Part shown: positions 17,540-26,263 of the stretch, piece by piece
Layout: each line of letters starts with the position of its first letter
Position numbering within the stretch: position 1 is the first letter of the stretch
Assembly: GCF_008727875.1 (NCBI RefSeq)
Contig: NZ_VTWS01000002.1
Coordinates: 62,001 to 126,000 of the forward strand
Source of the DNA: Larkinella humicola
GTDB lineage: Bacteria > Bacteroidota > Bacteroidia > Cytophagales > Spirosomataceae
DNA: 64,000 nucleotides
Reading direction: 5' to 3'
Program-made: the position numbers and the translations under genes
Notes under the pieces: model-generated
What the model was told of the DNA's origin: nothing
Databases searched by the model: none
Seen by the model: only the letters and a program-made list of their open reading frames with translations

Positions 17540-17625
17540 TTAAGAGTTATGACGGGGCCGCCCGTGCGGTTAAGAATGAAGAGTTTTAACGATCTGGCTA
17601 ACTTTTAATCTTTAACTCTTAACTC
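17540..17625. repeat. Heptad arrays with the same core as the site at 14455
   Basis: Directly after the rnhA stop come GTTAAGA and GTTATGA, then a core GACGGGGCCGCC (17551-17562), then TTAAGAA, TGAAGAG, TTTTAAC, GATCTGG, and a right arm CTAACTT, TTAATCT, TTAACTC, TTAACTC (17598-17625). The core matches that at 14490 over about 20 bases (GACGGGGCnGCC...CGGTT). The right arm supplies an in-frame stop and ends 3 bp before the TTG start of the next gene. Confidence 0.7.
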
Positions 17626-17628
17626 CCT

Positions 17629-18327
17629 TTGTTTCGCTTCAAACAATTCACCATTCACCAGAACCGGGCGGCCATGAAGGTTTGCACGGATTCGTGCGTG
17701 CTGGGGGCGTATGCGGAACTGGGAACCGGCGGGCGGTTGCTGGACATCGGAACGGGGACGGGTTTGCTGGCGCTCATGGCGGCTCAACGGAATCCCACGG
17801 CCCGGATCGATGCGGTGGAAGTTGATCCGGCAGCTTTCGGACAAGCCGTTGAAAATGTGAACGATAGCCCGTTTTCGGATCAGGTTCGGGTGATTCAGAG
17901 CCGGATTCAAACGTTTTCGTCCGAGCCATATGACCGCATTCTGTGCAACCCGCCGTTTTATACCAACCATCTGCGATCGCCCGACCAGTCCGTCAACCGG
18001 GCGTTACACAACGACGAACTACCGTTTGAAGAATTGATTGCCAGCGTCGTCCGTCTGTTGAAACCGGAGGCACAATTCTGGGTTTTGCTGCCGCCTTTTG
18101 AAATGCAACGACTGGCCGTGATTGCCGAAAAAGCCGGTTTGCATCCGTATCAACAACTCGAAGTACGGCATAATGACCTAAAACCGGTTTTTAGAACCGT
18201 CGCCGGTTTTGGTTTCAACCGGTTTAGCCCTCCGAAAAGCGAGCAATTGTCCATTTTCAACCCGGATGGAAAGCTCTATACGGAATCATTCCGTCAGTTA
18301 TTGCAACCTTTTTATCTGAATTTCTAA
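17629..18327 (+). CDS. TrmN6-like tRNA(Val) adenine-N6 methyltransferase
   Basis: This 232-residue SAM-dependent methyltransferase resembles E. coli YfiC/TrmN6, which methylates A37 of tRNA1(Val). The opening FRFKQFTIHQNRAAMKV is typical. The SAM-binding loop DIGTGTG is at 39-45, and the N6-adenine methylase signature NPPFY is at 107-111. Translation must begin at the TTG codon: an in-frame TAA stands three codons upstream inside the heptad repeat, and no ATG lies between. The native start region may have been overwritten by the repeat. It stands upstream of a glycosyltransferase gene on the same strand. Confidence 0.88.
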   Translation: MFRFKQFTIHQNRAAMKVCTDSCVLGAYAELGTGGRLLDIGTGTGLLALMAAQRNPTARIDAVEVDPAAFGQAVENVNDSPFSDQVRVIQSRIQTFSSEPYDRILCNPPFYTNHLRSPDQSVNRALHNDELPFEELIASVVRLLKPEAQFWVLLPPFEMQRLAVIAEKAGLHPYQQLEVRHNDLKPVFRTVAGFGFNRFSPPKSEQLSIFNPDGKLYTESFRQLLQPFYLNF

Positions 18328-18433
18328 AATCCTTACGACCTTTGGAGAACCGATCCTGAACACCGGGCCTTGCGAAGTTGCAGAAATGATTCCTGCCTGC
18401 GCTTTATTTCGGCCGTGTTTAGCCCGTATTTTT

Positions 18434-19402
18434 ATGACTGACAAACGCCAACTTTCCATCGTTATCCCGCTTTACAACGAAGAAGAGTCGTTGCCCGAAC
18501 TGCACGACTGGATTGTGCGGGTGATGACGGAGCAGGGATATACGTACGAAATTCTGTTTGTCGACGACGGCAGCACCGACCGATCGTGGGAGGTCATCGC
18601 CCGGCTTGCCGACCGGAACCCGCAGGTGCGGGGCATCCGGTTTACGCGGAATTATGGCAAAACAGCCGCGCTCCAAACCGGTTTTCAGGCAACCAACGGA
18701 CAGGTTGTCATTACGCTGGATGCCGATTTACAGGACAGCCCCGACGAAATCCCGGAATTGTACCGCATGATTACCGTCGATGGCTACGACCTGGTGTCGG
18801 GCTGGAAACAGAAACGCTACGACCCGCTGACCAAAACCGTCCCCACGAAGTTCTTTAATGCCGTATCCCGCTGGGTGTCGGGCGTTCACCTGCATGATTT
18901 CAATTCCGGCATCAAAGCCTACCGCCAGGCGGTGGTGAAGTCGATGAACCTGTACGGCGAAATGCACCGAAATCTGCCGATTGTGGCCAAATGGAACGGT
19001 TTTCACAAGATTGGTGAGAAAGTGGTGCAGCATCAGGCACGCAAATACGGAACGACAAAGTTCGGGCTCAACCGGTTCATCAACGGTTTTCTGGACTTGC
19101 TCGTCATCGCCTTTGTGCATAAATTCAGCCGTCGGCCGATGCACCTGTTCGGCAGCTTCGGAACCCTGTCCTTTTTTATCGGGACCATCATTACGATTTA
19201 CCTCATCAGCGAAAAGATATATAACATTGCCAATCGCCTGAAGTACCGCAATGTGACCGATAATCCGCTGTTTTTTCTGGCTTTAGTGGCAATTATCCTC
19301 GGCGTTCAGTTATTTTTGGCCGGTTTTTTGGGGGAAATGCTGGTACGGCAATCGACCAACAAAACGGGGGATTATTTAATCGCCGATCAGGTTGGGGGCT
19401 GA
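18434..19402 (+). CDS. GT2 family glycosyltransferase, DPM1/GtrB-like
   Basis: This 322-residue protein has a GT-A catalytic domain followed by two C-terminal membrane helices (near 240-262 and 280-305), the plan of bacterial polyprenyl-phosphate sugar transferases such as GtrB. Substrate motifs are clear: IVIPLYNEEESLPEL near the N-terminus, FVDDGSTD near residue 50, and DADLQDSPDEIPEL near 95. It probably loads a sugar onto undecaprenyl phosphate at the inner face of the membrane for glycan modification. The start at MTDKRQLSIVIPLYN places the first beta strand at the N-terminus; an upstream ATG at 18386 adds 16 unlikely residues. Its stop is followed at once by an 18-bp repeat. Confidence 0.9.
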   Translation: MTDKRQLSIVIPLYNEEESLPELHDWIVRVMTEQGYTYEILFVDDGSTDRSWEVIARLADRNPQVRGIRFTRNYGKTAALQTGFQATNGQVVITLDADLQDSPDEIPELYRMITVDGYDLVSGWKQKRYDPLTKTVPTKFFNAVSRWVSGVHLHDFNSGIKAYRQAVVKSMNLYGEMHRNLPIVAKWNGFHKIGEKVVQHQARKYGTTKFGLNRFINGFLDLLVIAFVHKFSRRPMHLFGSFGTLSFFIGTIITIYLISEKIYNIANRLKYRNVTDNPLFFLALVAIILGVQLFLAGFLGEMLVRQSTNKTGDYLIADQVGG

Positions 19403-19441
19403 ATGGCTGAAAAGTGCTAAATGGTTAAAGAGAGCTGATGG
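19403..19441. repeat. Left array of 18-bp units before the four-helix-bundle gene
   Basis: ATGG words recur at 19403, 19421 and 19438, that is with spacings of 18 and 17 bases. The array starts right after the GT2 stop codon, and its last ATGG contains the start codon of the four-helix-bundle gene. The right-hand array at 19825-19905 has the complementary word CCAT. Confidence 0.6.
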
Positions 19442-19824
19442 GTACGGATCAACCGAAATACATTGATGTTACGGATTTAGAAGTCTATAAAATTGCTTTT
19501 GATCTAAGTAATCAGGTTTGGAAATTGGTTCTTGAGTGGAGTCCGTTTGCCAAAGACACCATTGGTAAACAATTTGTCAGAGCCGTCGACAGTATTTCTG
19601 CCAACATTGCCGAAGGGTATGGCCGTCATGGACGCAATGATAAGATCCGGTTTTACTTTATTTCATCGGGCTCCATTAAAGAATCGCTTGACTGGATCCG
19701 CAAAGCTCAAAGTAGAAATCTGGTGGACGAGCAACAATTCAACCATATCCATTCCCGCTTGTCTCAACTACCCAAATTGATCAATCAGCAAATCAAATAC
19801 ACCCGCGACCACCTCAAAATATAG
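19438..19824 (+). CDS. Four-helix-bundle protein (S23/IVS-encoded family)
   Basis: This 128-residue protein matches the four-helix-bundle family (TIGR02436) first known from open frames inside intervening sequences of 23S rRNA genes in Leptospira and Coxiella. It is also related to the Avd accessory protein of diversity-generating retroelements. The family motif SISANIAEGYGR is near residues 51-62, followed by KIRFYFISSGSIKESLDWI. Such proteins form pentameric barrels and may bind nucleic acid; the cellular role is unknown. Here the gene is not in an rRNA gene but between a glycosyltransferase and ppa. Its start and stop codons touch inverted arrays of an 18-bp repeat, which suggests that gene and repeats arrived as one unit. 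Confidence 0.9.
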   Translation: MGTDQPKYIDVTDLEVYKIAFDLSNQVWKLVLEWSPFAKDTIGKQFVRAVDSISANIAEGYGRHGRNDKIRFYFISSGSIKESLDWIRKAQSRNLVDEQQFNHIHSRLSQLPKLINQQIKYTRDHLKI

Positions 19825-19905
19825 CCATTTACAACCATAAAACCATCCTCAGCCATCCAACCATTTAAAACCATAGAACCATTTTCAACCATACCAGCCA
19901 TTTAC
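19825..19905. repeat. Right array of 18-bp units after the four-helix-bundle gene
   Basis: Nine CCAT words alternate at spacings of 10 and 8 bases, giving about 4.5 copies of an 18-bp unit (CCAT-N6-CCAT-N4). The first word begins directly after the TAG stop. It is inverted relative to the ATGG array on the left of the gene, so transcripts could fold into a long imperfect stem that encloses the gene. Confidence 0.75.
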
Positions 19906-19949
19906 AAAGATAAAACCAACCGCATTTAGTTACTCGACTATAAAAAAGT

Positions 19950-20570
19950 ATGAACAATCAATTTAAAGCACATCCCTGGCATGGGATTCCAATCGGTGAA
20001 AACGCTCCGGAACAAGTGACGGCTTTCATTGAAATTGTACCAACCGACACGGTGAAGTATGAAGTTGACAAAGAAACGGGCTATCTGAAAATCGACCGCC
20101 CGCAGAAATATTCCAACATCGTTCCGGCGCTCTACGGCTTCATTCCGATGACGTATTGCGACGAGCAGGTGGCCTCCCTGGCCCGCGAACGCTCCGGTCG
20201 TGAGATCGAAAAAGGCGATGGTGACCCGATCGACATCTGCGTGCTGAGTGAACACGCCATTACCCACGGAAACATTATTCTGCAAGCTATCCCCATTGGC
20301 GGTTTTCGCTTGCTCGACAAAGGTGAAGCCGACGACAAAATCATCGCCATCTTGAAAGGTGACGGGATGTATAAAGGCTACGAAGACCTGAGTCAACTGC
20401 CCGACAGTGTGGTGCAACGCCTGAAACACTACTTCCTGACGTACAAAAACTTACCCGGCGAGCCAATGACGTGCGAAATCGTCAATGTCTATGGTCGGCA
20501 GGAAGCCCACGAAGTCATTCGCCGGTCGATAGAAGACTACTGGCTGCTGATTCGGAACCAGGCGAAATAA
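19950..20570 (+). CDS. ppa: Inorganic pyrophosphatase (family I)
   Basis: This 206-residue enzyme hydrolyses pyrophosphate in the cytoplasm and pulls biosynthetic reactions forward. Family I features are clear: a KYEVDKETGYLKIDRP strand pair near 32-47, YGFIPMTYCDE near 62-72, the metal-binding motif GDGDPIDICVLSE near 88-100, and a late lysine/aspartate block GDGMYKGYEDLSQLP near 137-151. The protein is slightly longer than the E. coli enzyme (176 residues), as is usual in Bacteroidota. It is followed by a strong terminator and has its own short upstream region behind the CCAT repeat array. Confidence 0.94.
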   Translation: MNNQFKAHPWHGIPIGENAPEQVTAFIEIVPTDTVKYEVDKETGYLKIDRPQKYSNIVPALYGFIPMTYCDEQVASLARERSGREIEKGDGDPIDICVLSEHAITHGNIILQAIPIGGFRLLDKGEADDKIIAILKGDGMYKGYEDLSQLPDSVVQRLKHYFLTYKNLPGEPMTCEIVNVYGRQEAHEVIRRSIEDYWLLIRNQAK

Positions 20571-20675
20571 TCGGAACGAATGAACGGGAAAAAAAGCGGA
20601 CTGGCTGACGGGTGGCTTTCCTCCCTTCCGTTCTGTTTTCCACTCTTCCTCAAATAGTCACATTCAACATAAAGT

Positions 20676-20708
20676 AAGGAGATGGGGAGCCGTCTCCTTT
20701 TTATTTTT
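20676..20708 (+). terminator. Rho-independent terminator after ppa
   Basis: The stem AAGGAGATGG / CCGTCTCCTT (one G-U pair) with a GGAG loop is followed by a T-rich run. The remaining 170 bp up to sppA, including a chance TATTTTTG at the end of the T-run, show no gene. Confidence 0.85.
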
Positions 20709-20878
20709 GTTATGAAACCGGTGTGAATTTCAATCCGTTTCATGTAACTTATTGCTTTAGATGTAAATACATGAAATGGTACCATTGGAAGTGACTTACG
20801 ACGTACCCTCGCAAGTCTCACATCGCTTGTCTTTTTTCCAGTTTCTAATTCACTAATCGTCAGTCGTCAACCCAAAAC

Positions 20879-22642
20879 ATGCGTCAGTTTTTTAAATACG
20901 TTTTTGCAACCGTCGTCGGTATACTGCTTTTCACCTTCGTGGCCTTCCTGATGGTGCTGGCAATCGGGTCCGCTTTTTCAGCGGCATCCGGCGATGAAGT
21001 ATCGGTGAAGGAAAATTCCGTTTTGAAGCTCAACCTGAATAGCCCGATCCGTGAAATCGGCGTTGAAAACCCATTTGGCGGTTTTGGCCCCTTCAATTCA
21101 TCCGGCGATGTGATTGGCCTGATCGACCTGAAACAGGCGCTGGCCAACGCCAAACTGGATCCCAACATCAAAGGCGTTTATGTCCAGACCGAATACCCCC
21201 AAACGGGCTGGGCATCGCTCGAAGAAATCCGGAACGCCCTCATTGACTTTAAAAAATCGAAGAAATTCGTTGTGGCTTACGGCGAGGTGATGACCGAAAA
21301 AGGCTATTACATCGCTTCCGTAGCCGACAATATTTACCTGAATCCGGCCGGCGCCCTGGAGTGGAACGGTCTGGATGCCGAATACACGTTTTTCAAAGGC
21401 ACCTTCGACAAGCTGGGCATCAAACCGGAAATTTTCCGGGTCGGCGAATTCAAAAGTGCCGTCGAACCCTTCATTCGGGAGGATATGAGTGAAGCCAACA
21501 AAGCACAAACCACGTCTTTCCTGAATTCCCTCAACAATCATTTTCTGGCGAATGTCGCCCAAAGCCGGGGTTTGCAGGTTCCGGAATTGAAGAAACTGGC
21601 CGACGACCTCTCTATTCAAACCGCCGGAGATGCAATGAGAGCCAAACTGGTGACGAAAGTGGCCTATTACGACGAGGTGGAGGCCGACATTCGCAAGTCC
21701 CTGAAAGTGGATGAAAAGAAAAAAATCGACTTCGTTTCGCTGGGGAAATACGAAAATGCCAAGAAATACGTCGAAGAAGGAAACATCAAAAACCGCATTG
21801 CCGTCATTGTAACCGATGGTGAAATTGTGTCCGGAAAAGACGACGAAAACATCGCTTCCGATCGCGTGGCCGAGCAAATCCGGAAAGCGCGTCTGGACGA
21901 AAAAGTGAAAGCCATTGTCATTCGGGTCAACTCACCGGGCGGCAGTGCACTGGCGTCGGATGTGATGTGGCGCGAAATCGTGCTGGCCAACAAAGCCAAA
22001 CCGGTGATTGCGTCGATGTCCGATTATGCAGCTTCGGGCGGGTATTACCTGGCGATGGGCGCCCGCCAGATTGTGGCCGAACCCAATACGATTACCGGTT
22101 CCATCGGCATTTTCGGGATGCTGTTCAACACAGAAGGGTTCTTCAAGGATAAATTGGGTATCACCTACGACCGGGTGGTGACCAATACACACTCCGATTT
22201 TCCGTCTTTCACCCGCGAAATGACGCCTTTCGAAAAGAATGTGCTGCAACAAAGCGTCAACCGGGGTTACGAGATTTTCACCAGCAAAGCCGCTCAGGGC
22301 CGCAAGCTGTCGGTCGACAGCCTGAAAGCCCTGGCGTCGGGCCGGGTTTGGTCGGGTGTTCAGGCGAAAGCCAACGGGCTGGTTGATGAACTGGGCGGGC
22401 TGGACAGAGCCATTCAACTGGCCGCCAAAGCCGCTAAACTGGAAGCGGGTGACTACCGCGTCCGGTATACGCCGGAAAAGAAAAACGCCATTGAAGAACT
22501 GGTCAAAACTTTCACCGGCAGCGACGAGGAAAGCATGAAGGCCACCCTCGGCGACCTGGCTCCTTACGTCAAATACCTCAAGACGCTGAAACGGATGGAA
22601 GGAATTCAGGCCCGTCTGCCGTTTGGGCTGGACGTTAAATAA
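20879..22642 (+). CDS. sppA: Signal peptide peptidase SppA, 67K type
   Basis: SppA is a membrane-bound serine protease with a Ser-Lys dyad that degrades cleaved signal peptides at the outer face of the inner membrane. The 587-residue length and duplicated domain layout fit the long (E. coli-like) type. An N-terminal membrane helix (about 10-32) anchors it. The general base is Lys192 in GEFKSAVEPFIRE, and the nucleophile is Ser386 in DYAASGGYY, both at the positions expected from the E. coli enzyme (Lys209, Ser409). The gene stands alone. Two tandem palindromes follow it, of which the second ends in a T-run. Confidence 0.95.
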   Translation: MRQFFKYVFATVVGILLFTFVAFLMVLAIGSAFSAASGDEVSVKENSVLKLNLNSPIREIGVENPFGGFGPFNSSGDVIGLIDLKQALANAKLDPNIKGVYVQTEYPQTGWASLEEIRNALIDFKKSKKFVVAYGEVMTEKGYYIASVADNIYLNPAGALEWNGLDAEYTFFKGTFDKLGIKPEIFRVGEFKSAVEPFIREDMSEANKAQTTSFLNSLNNHFLANVAQSRGLQVPELKKLADDLSIQTAGDAMRAKLVTKVAYYDEVEADIRKSLKVDEKKKIDFVSLGKYENAKKYVEEGNIKNRIAVIVTDGEIVSGKDDENIASDRVAEQIRKARLDEKVKAIVIRVNSPGGSALASDVMWREIVLANKAKPVIASMSDYAASGGYYLAMGARQIVAEPNTITGSIGIFGMLFNTEGFFKDKLGITYDRVVTNTHSDFPSFTREMTPFEKNVLQQSVNRGYEIFTSKAAQGRKLSVDSLKALASGRVWSGVQAKANGLVDELGGLDRAIQLAAKAAKLEAGDYRVRYTPEKKNAIEELVKTFTGSDEESMKATLGDLAPYVKYLKTLKRMEGIQARLPFGLDVK

Positions 22643-22652
22643 CGATCACGTA

Positions 22653-22735
22653 GACCTGTCAGGTTTTAAAAACCTGACAGGTCTTGTCTGTATGGTTTGA
22701 TGTAGACCTGCAAGGTTTTTAAAACCTTGCAGGTC
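22653..22735. repeat. Two tandem 31-bp perfect palindromes
   Basis: The first, at 22653-22683, is GACCTGTCAGG facing CCTGACAGGTC around a T/A-rich centre; the second, at 22705-22735, is GACCTGCAAGG facing CCTTGCAGGTC. The two differ at only a few bases (TC versus CA in the stem), and each change is matched on the other arm, so the stems are conserved. The second is followed by TTTTTG and may act as the sppA terminator. As far as I recall, palindromes of this type occur in many copies in Bacteroidota genomes. Confidence 0.8.
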
Positions 22736-22796
22736 TTTTTGATTGTAAACACCTGCACCGTCTTTTTTGTATCTTACGAACGCATTGCTATCGCCT

Positions 22797-23984
22797 ATGA
22801 AGACATTGCCGGTTCACCTCGATTGGTTTGCTCTGATTATTCTGCTGGGAGTGGCCCAGGGAATTTTTCTCGGCATCTTTTTCCTGACGGGCGAACGGGG
22901 GCGAGTGGTTTCAAACCGGTGCATCGGCTGGTTTATGCTGGGTCTGTCGGCTATTATTGCCGAAATTTTCCTGTGCTACACAAATTACATGTTCCAGGTG
23001 CTCTGGCTGATCGACTTTTCAGAACCGGTCAATTTTACGCTCGGCCCGCTGTATTTTTTCTTTGTTTTCGCCCGGCTCCACCAACGGCTGCCGAAGCGTT
23101 GGTTGTGGCACGTGCTGCCCGCCGTCATTTGGGCCATCAACTCCATCACCTGGTTCTACCAACCCATCGAATTTAAATACAACTCATACCTCCATGCGTA
23201 TCACCCCGAACTAGCGTATATAGACAGCGACGAATACCTGTCGGAAGATTTCACGAACCTGCGCGATTACGTCAGTGAAATGACCATGTTAAGTTGCGCG
23301 ATCTATGCCTTCTTCTCTTTCCTCGATATTCGCAAAACGTTTCGCCGACGGGGACTTTCGTTGTTTCAGGCCGCACCGACCCAACTGGCCCAACTTCGAA
23401 ACCTGATTCTCCTGAATTTGTCTTTCCCCATTCTGGCGGTTTTTATTAAACCCCAATTTTATGAGGATCTGGGCGATTATATTCTGGCCTGTTACCTCAC
23501 CCTGCTTATTTATACCACCAGTTTTCTGGTGATGCGAGGGTCCAATTTCTTCGTTGAAGAACCCGATCCGGAACCCGAAGCCCCATCACCCCGCAAAAAG
23601 TACGAGAAATCGGCGCTGTCGGAAGAAGTGGAAGAAGCGGTTTTGCAAAAGCTGACGCGATTGATGGAGGACGAAAAACCGTATCTCCAAAGCGATCTTT
23701 CCCTGCCCAAACTGGCCCAACAACTCGGAACGTCCCCCCATCATCTTTCGCAACTGCTGAACGACCGGCTGGAGCAAAGTTTCTTCGATCTGCTGGCGAC
23801 TTACCGGGTGCGTGAAGCGCAGCAATTGTTACAGGATTCCGGTACCGCTAACCTGAAAATCGATGAGATTGCCGAGCGGGTGGGCTATAATTCCACCTCG
23901 GCTTTTCACACGGCGTTTAAGCGGCTGACGGGGCAGACACCGGCACAATTTCGGGCCACGGCGACTTCGTCCCGGTCGGCGTGA
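22797..23984 (+). CDS. Membrane-anchored AraC-family regulator
   Basis: This 395-residue protein has seven predicted membrane helices in the first 250 residues, an acidic and proline-rich linker (EEPDPEPEAPSPRKK), and an AraC/XylS-type DNA-binding domain at the end. The two helix-turn-helix units are in the last 100 residues (LPKLAQQLGTSPHHLSQLLND and KIDEIAERVGYNSTSAFHTAFKRLTGQTPAQFR). This 7TM-HTH plan is common in Bacteroidota and presumably senses an envelope or small-molecule signal. It could regulate the PQQ dehydrogenase gene 148 bp downstream, but that is only inferred from position. The start at MKTLPVHLDW is chosen so that the first helix follows directly. Confidence 0.88.
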   Translation: MKTLPVHLDWFALIILLGVAQGIFLGIFFLTGERGRVVSNRCIGWFMLGLSAIIAEIFLCYTNYMFQVLWLIDFSEPVNFTLGPLYFFFVFARLHQRLPKRWLWHVLPAVIWAINSITWFYQPIEFKYNSYLHAYHPELAYIDSDEYLSEDFTNLRDYVSEMTMLSCAIYAFFSFLDIRKTFRRRGLSLFQAAPTQLAQLRNLILLNLSFPILAVFIKPQFYEDLGDYILACYLTLLIYTTSFLVMRGSNFFVEEPDPEPEAPSPRKKYEKSALSEEVEEAVLQKLTRLMEDEKPYLQSDLSLPKLAQQLGTSPHHLSQLLNDRLEQSFFDLLATYRVREAQQLLQDSGTANLKIDEIAERVGYNSTSAFHTAFKRLTGQTPAQFRATATSSRSA

Positions 23985-24132
23985 ACTTCTTGACGATCGG
24001 AAAATGGCGGTTTAGCGCCCGCAGACGGCCATCTTTGTCCCAGCCAGGCAGCCAGCGCATTTTCCGACCAGTGCGCTGGCATTGGCTTTATTCATCCAGA
24101 TAAAACCGTCTATTTCGGAAGAAACCATTCCC

Positions 24133-26067
24133 ATGAACTACCTCCTTTCAACGCTTCTTTTTCTTTACGCAGCCCTCCCCGCCATTGGGCAACCGCAATC
24201 CAGCGGCTCGGTCGAATGGCCCGCTTACGGCAACGATCCGGGCGGCATGCGGTTTTCTCCCCTGAAACAAATCAATGCCAGCAATGTCAACCAGTTAACC
24301 TTGGCCTGGACGTTCCGAACGGGTGAACTGGAACAGTACAAAGGCACGAGCGCCGACGAAAAAGCGGCTTTTGAAGCCACTCCGGTGATGATCGACGGAA
24401 CGCTCTTTTTCAGCACCCCCTCGTCGCGGGTTTTTGCCATCGATGCCGCCACCGGGCAACAAAAATGGTCGTACGATCCGGAAGTCTATTTGCGACAGGA
24501 TCTCTCCGAAATCACCTCGCGGGGCGTTTCGGTCTGGCCCGCTTCCAACGATAAAACCGCTTCCGGTGCCGCCAAACGCATTTTGATTCCCACACTGGAT
24601 GGTCGGCTTATTGCGCTGGATGCCAAAACCGGCAAGCCGGTTTCTTCGTTCGGAAAAGACGGAACCGTCGATCTGCGGCAGGGCGTCGGCAACATCAGCG
24701 TCACCTCGCCCCCCGCCGTTATCGGCAACACCATCGTTGTCGGGTCGTCGATGGGTGATAACCAGCGGTTCAATTACGAACGGGGCGTCGTTCGGGCCTA
24801 CGATGCGCTCACCGGAAAATTACGCTGGAGTTGGGACCCCATTCCGCGTTCCAAAACCGATCCCGGTTTCGAGACCTGGAAAGGACCCAATGCTACCCAA
24901 ACCGGTGCCGCCAACGCCTGGTCGATCATTTCGGCGGATGCCGAACGGGATCTGGTGTTCATTCCTACCACCTCGCCCAGCCCGGATTATTACGGCGGAG
25001 AGCGATTGGGCAAAAACGCCAACGCCAGTTCCATCGTCGCCATCCGGGCTTCCACCGGAAAAGTAGTGTGGAGTTACCAGACGGTTCACCACGACCTCTG
25101 GGATTATGACAATGCGGCCCAGCCGCTGCTGTTTTCGTATAACCAGAACGGAAAACCGGTTCCGGCAGTGGCCGTCGGCACGAAGATGGGGCACGTTTTT
25201 ATCCTGCACCGCGAAACCGGCCTTCCGCTGCTGCCGGTCGAGGAACGGCGCGTTCCAGTGTCCGATATAGTGGGGGAAGAAGCGCATCCCACCCAGCCTT
25301 TTCCGGCGACGCTTCCCCTGCTGGGGTTGCAAAAACCGGAAGCCTGGGGCCTGACACCTGACGCCAAGGCAGCCGCCCAACGCCGGATTGCCGCCCTACG
25401 TTACGAAGGTCCTTTTACGCCCCCTTCGCTCAAAGGCACGCTCGTTGCACCGGGCAATGTGGGCGGGATCAACTGGAGCGGGATGTGTTATGACCCCGAA
25501 TCCGGTTTGCTGATTACCAATGTCAACCGACTGGCTGCGGTCATCACCTTAATTCCGAGGGCTCAATTGGCGCAATCGGTCAAAAACGACCAGGAGTTGA
25601 TGCGGGCCGAAACCGGTATGCAGTCCGGCACGCCCTACGTGATGAAACGCAGCTATCTGTTTGCTAAAGCGGAAACCGGTTTAACAATGCAAACCGCTCC
25701 GCCCTGGGGAACCTTGGCGGCTATTAATCTCAAGAAAGGTACGCTGGAATGGGAAGTACCACTAGGCTTCATGCTCGATCCGCGTCAGTTTCCGGAAGCG
25801 AAACAATGGGGTTCGATCAACTTTGGCGGGGCCATTGCCACAGCGGGCGGGCTGGTTTTCGTAGCCGCATCACTGGACGGGCATTTCCGGGCATTTAAAA
25901 CCAGCGACGGCAGCCTGCAATGGGAGGTTCCATTGCCCGCCGGTGGACAGGCCACGCCCATGACGTACCAGCTCAATGGAAAGCAATACGTGGTCATTGC
26001 CGCCGGAGGCCACGGCAAGCTGGGGACGAAACTGGGGGATTATGTGGTGGCCTACCAATTGCCGTGA
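24133..26067 (+). CDS. PQQ-dependent dehydrogenase (quinoprotein glucose dehydrogenase-like)
   Basis: This 644-residue exported enzyme starts MNYLLSTLLFLYAALPAIGQ, a normal signal peptide; an upstream ATG adds 17 residues. The mature part is an eight-bladed PQQ propeller, beginning with WPAYGNDPGGMRFSPLKQIN, the usual first blade of the membrane glucose dehydrogenase and related alcohol dehydrogenases. Tryptophan-docking repeats such as ALDAKTGKP and AIRASTGKVVW recur along the chain. It would oxidise a sugar or alcohol in the periplasm. No CxxCH heme motif and no N-terminal membrane domain are present, so electrons must leave through a separate carrier. PQQ synthesis genes are not in the window. 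A hairpin follows the stop. Confidence 0.9.
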   Translation: MNYLLSTLLFLYAALPAIGQPQSSGSVEWPAYGNDPGGMRFSPLKQINASNVNQLTLAWTFRTGELEQYKGTSADEKAAFEATPVMIDGTLFFSTPSSRVFAIDAATGQQKWSYDPEVYLRQDLSEITSRGVSVWPASNDKTASGAAKRILIPTLDGRLIALDAKTGKPVSSFGKDGTVDLRQGVGNISVTSPPAVIGNTIVVGSSMGDNQRFNYERGVVRAYDALTGKLRWSWDPIPRSKTDPGFETWKGPNATQTGAANAWSIISADAERDLVFIPTTSPSPDYYGGERLGKNANASSIVAIRASTGKVVWSYQTVHHDLWDYDNAAQPLLFSYNQNGKPVPAVAVGTKMGHVFILHRETGLPLLPVEERRVPVSDIVGEEAHPTQPFPATLPLLGLQKPEAWGLTPDAKAAAQRRIAALRYEGPFTPPSLKGTLVAPGNVGGINWSGMCYDPESGLLITNVNRLAAVITLIPRAQLAQSVKNDQELMRAETGMQSGTPYVMKRSYLFAKAETGLTMQTAPPWGTLAAINLKKGTLEWEVPLGFMLDPRQFPEAKQWGSINFGGAIATAGGLVFVAASLDGHFRAFKTSDGSLQWEVPLPAGGQATPMTYQLNGKQYVVIAAGGHGKLGTKLGDYVVAYQLP

Positions 26068-26140
26068 AGCAGCCGATCCCCCCTGAAACCCATCCATGAC
26101 AATTACTTCATTTTCAATTCAGTAAGCAACACGTAAAGGT

Positions 26141-26168
26141 TTTAGGGAACGGTCAACCGTTCCCTAAA
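26141..26168 (+). terminator. Hairpin after the PQQ dehydrogenase gene
   Basis: A perfect 13-base inverted repeat (TTTAGGGAACGGT / ACCGTTCCCTAAA) with a 2-base centre lies 74 bp after the stop. The T-run is poor, so it may be a terminator or only a palindromic repeat. Confidence 0.55.
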
Positions 26169-26263
26169 TAGTTCAGGGACGATCCGCTTCGGTCAATTTA
26201 TCTTTCAACGATCATTGCGTTGACCGGAACCCGGAGTCTGATCTTCCTAAACCCTTACGACTT

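Noticed and set aside
19825-19905. CCAT array considered as coding
   Set aside because: Stops occur in the frames continued from the neighbouring gene, and the pattern is an 18-bp DNA repeat outside any conserved protein.
20537-20821. Minus-strand open frame of 94 residues after ppa
   Set aside because: It crosses the ppa terminator and the end of ppa, and has the composition of noncoding sequence.
24133-26067. Cytochrome c domain in the PQQ dehydrogenase
   Set aside because: No CxxCH motif is present anywhere in the protein.
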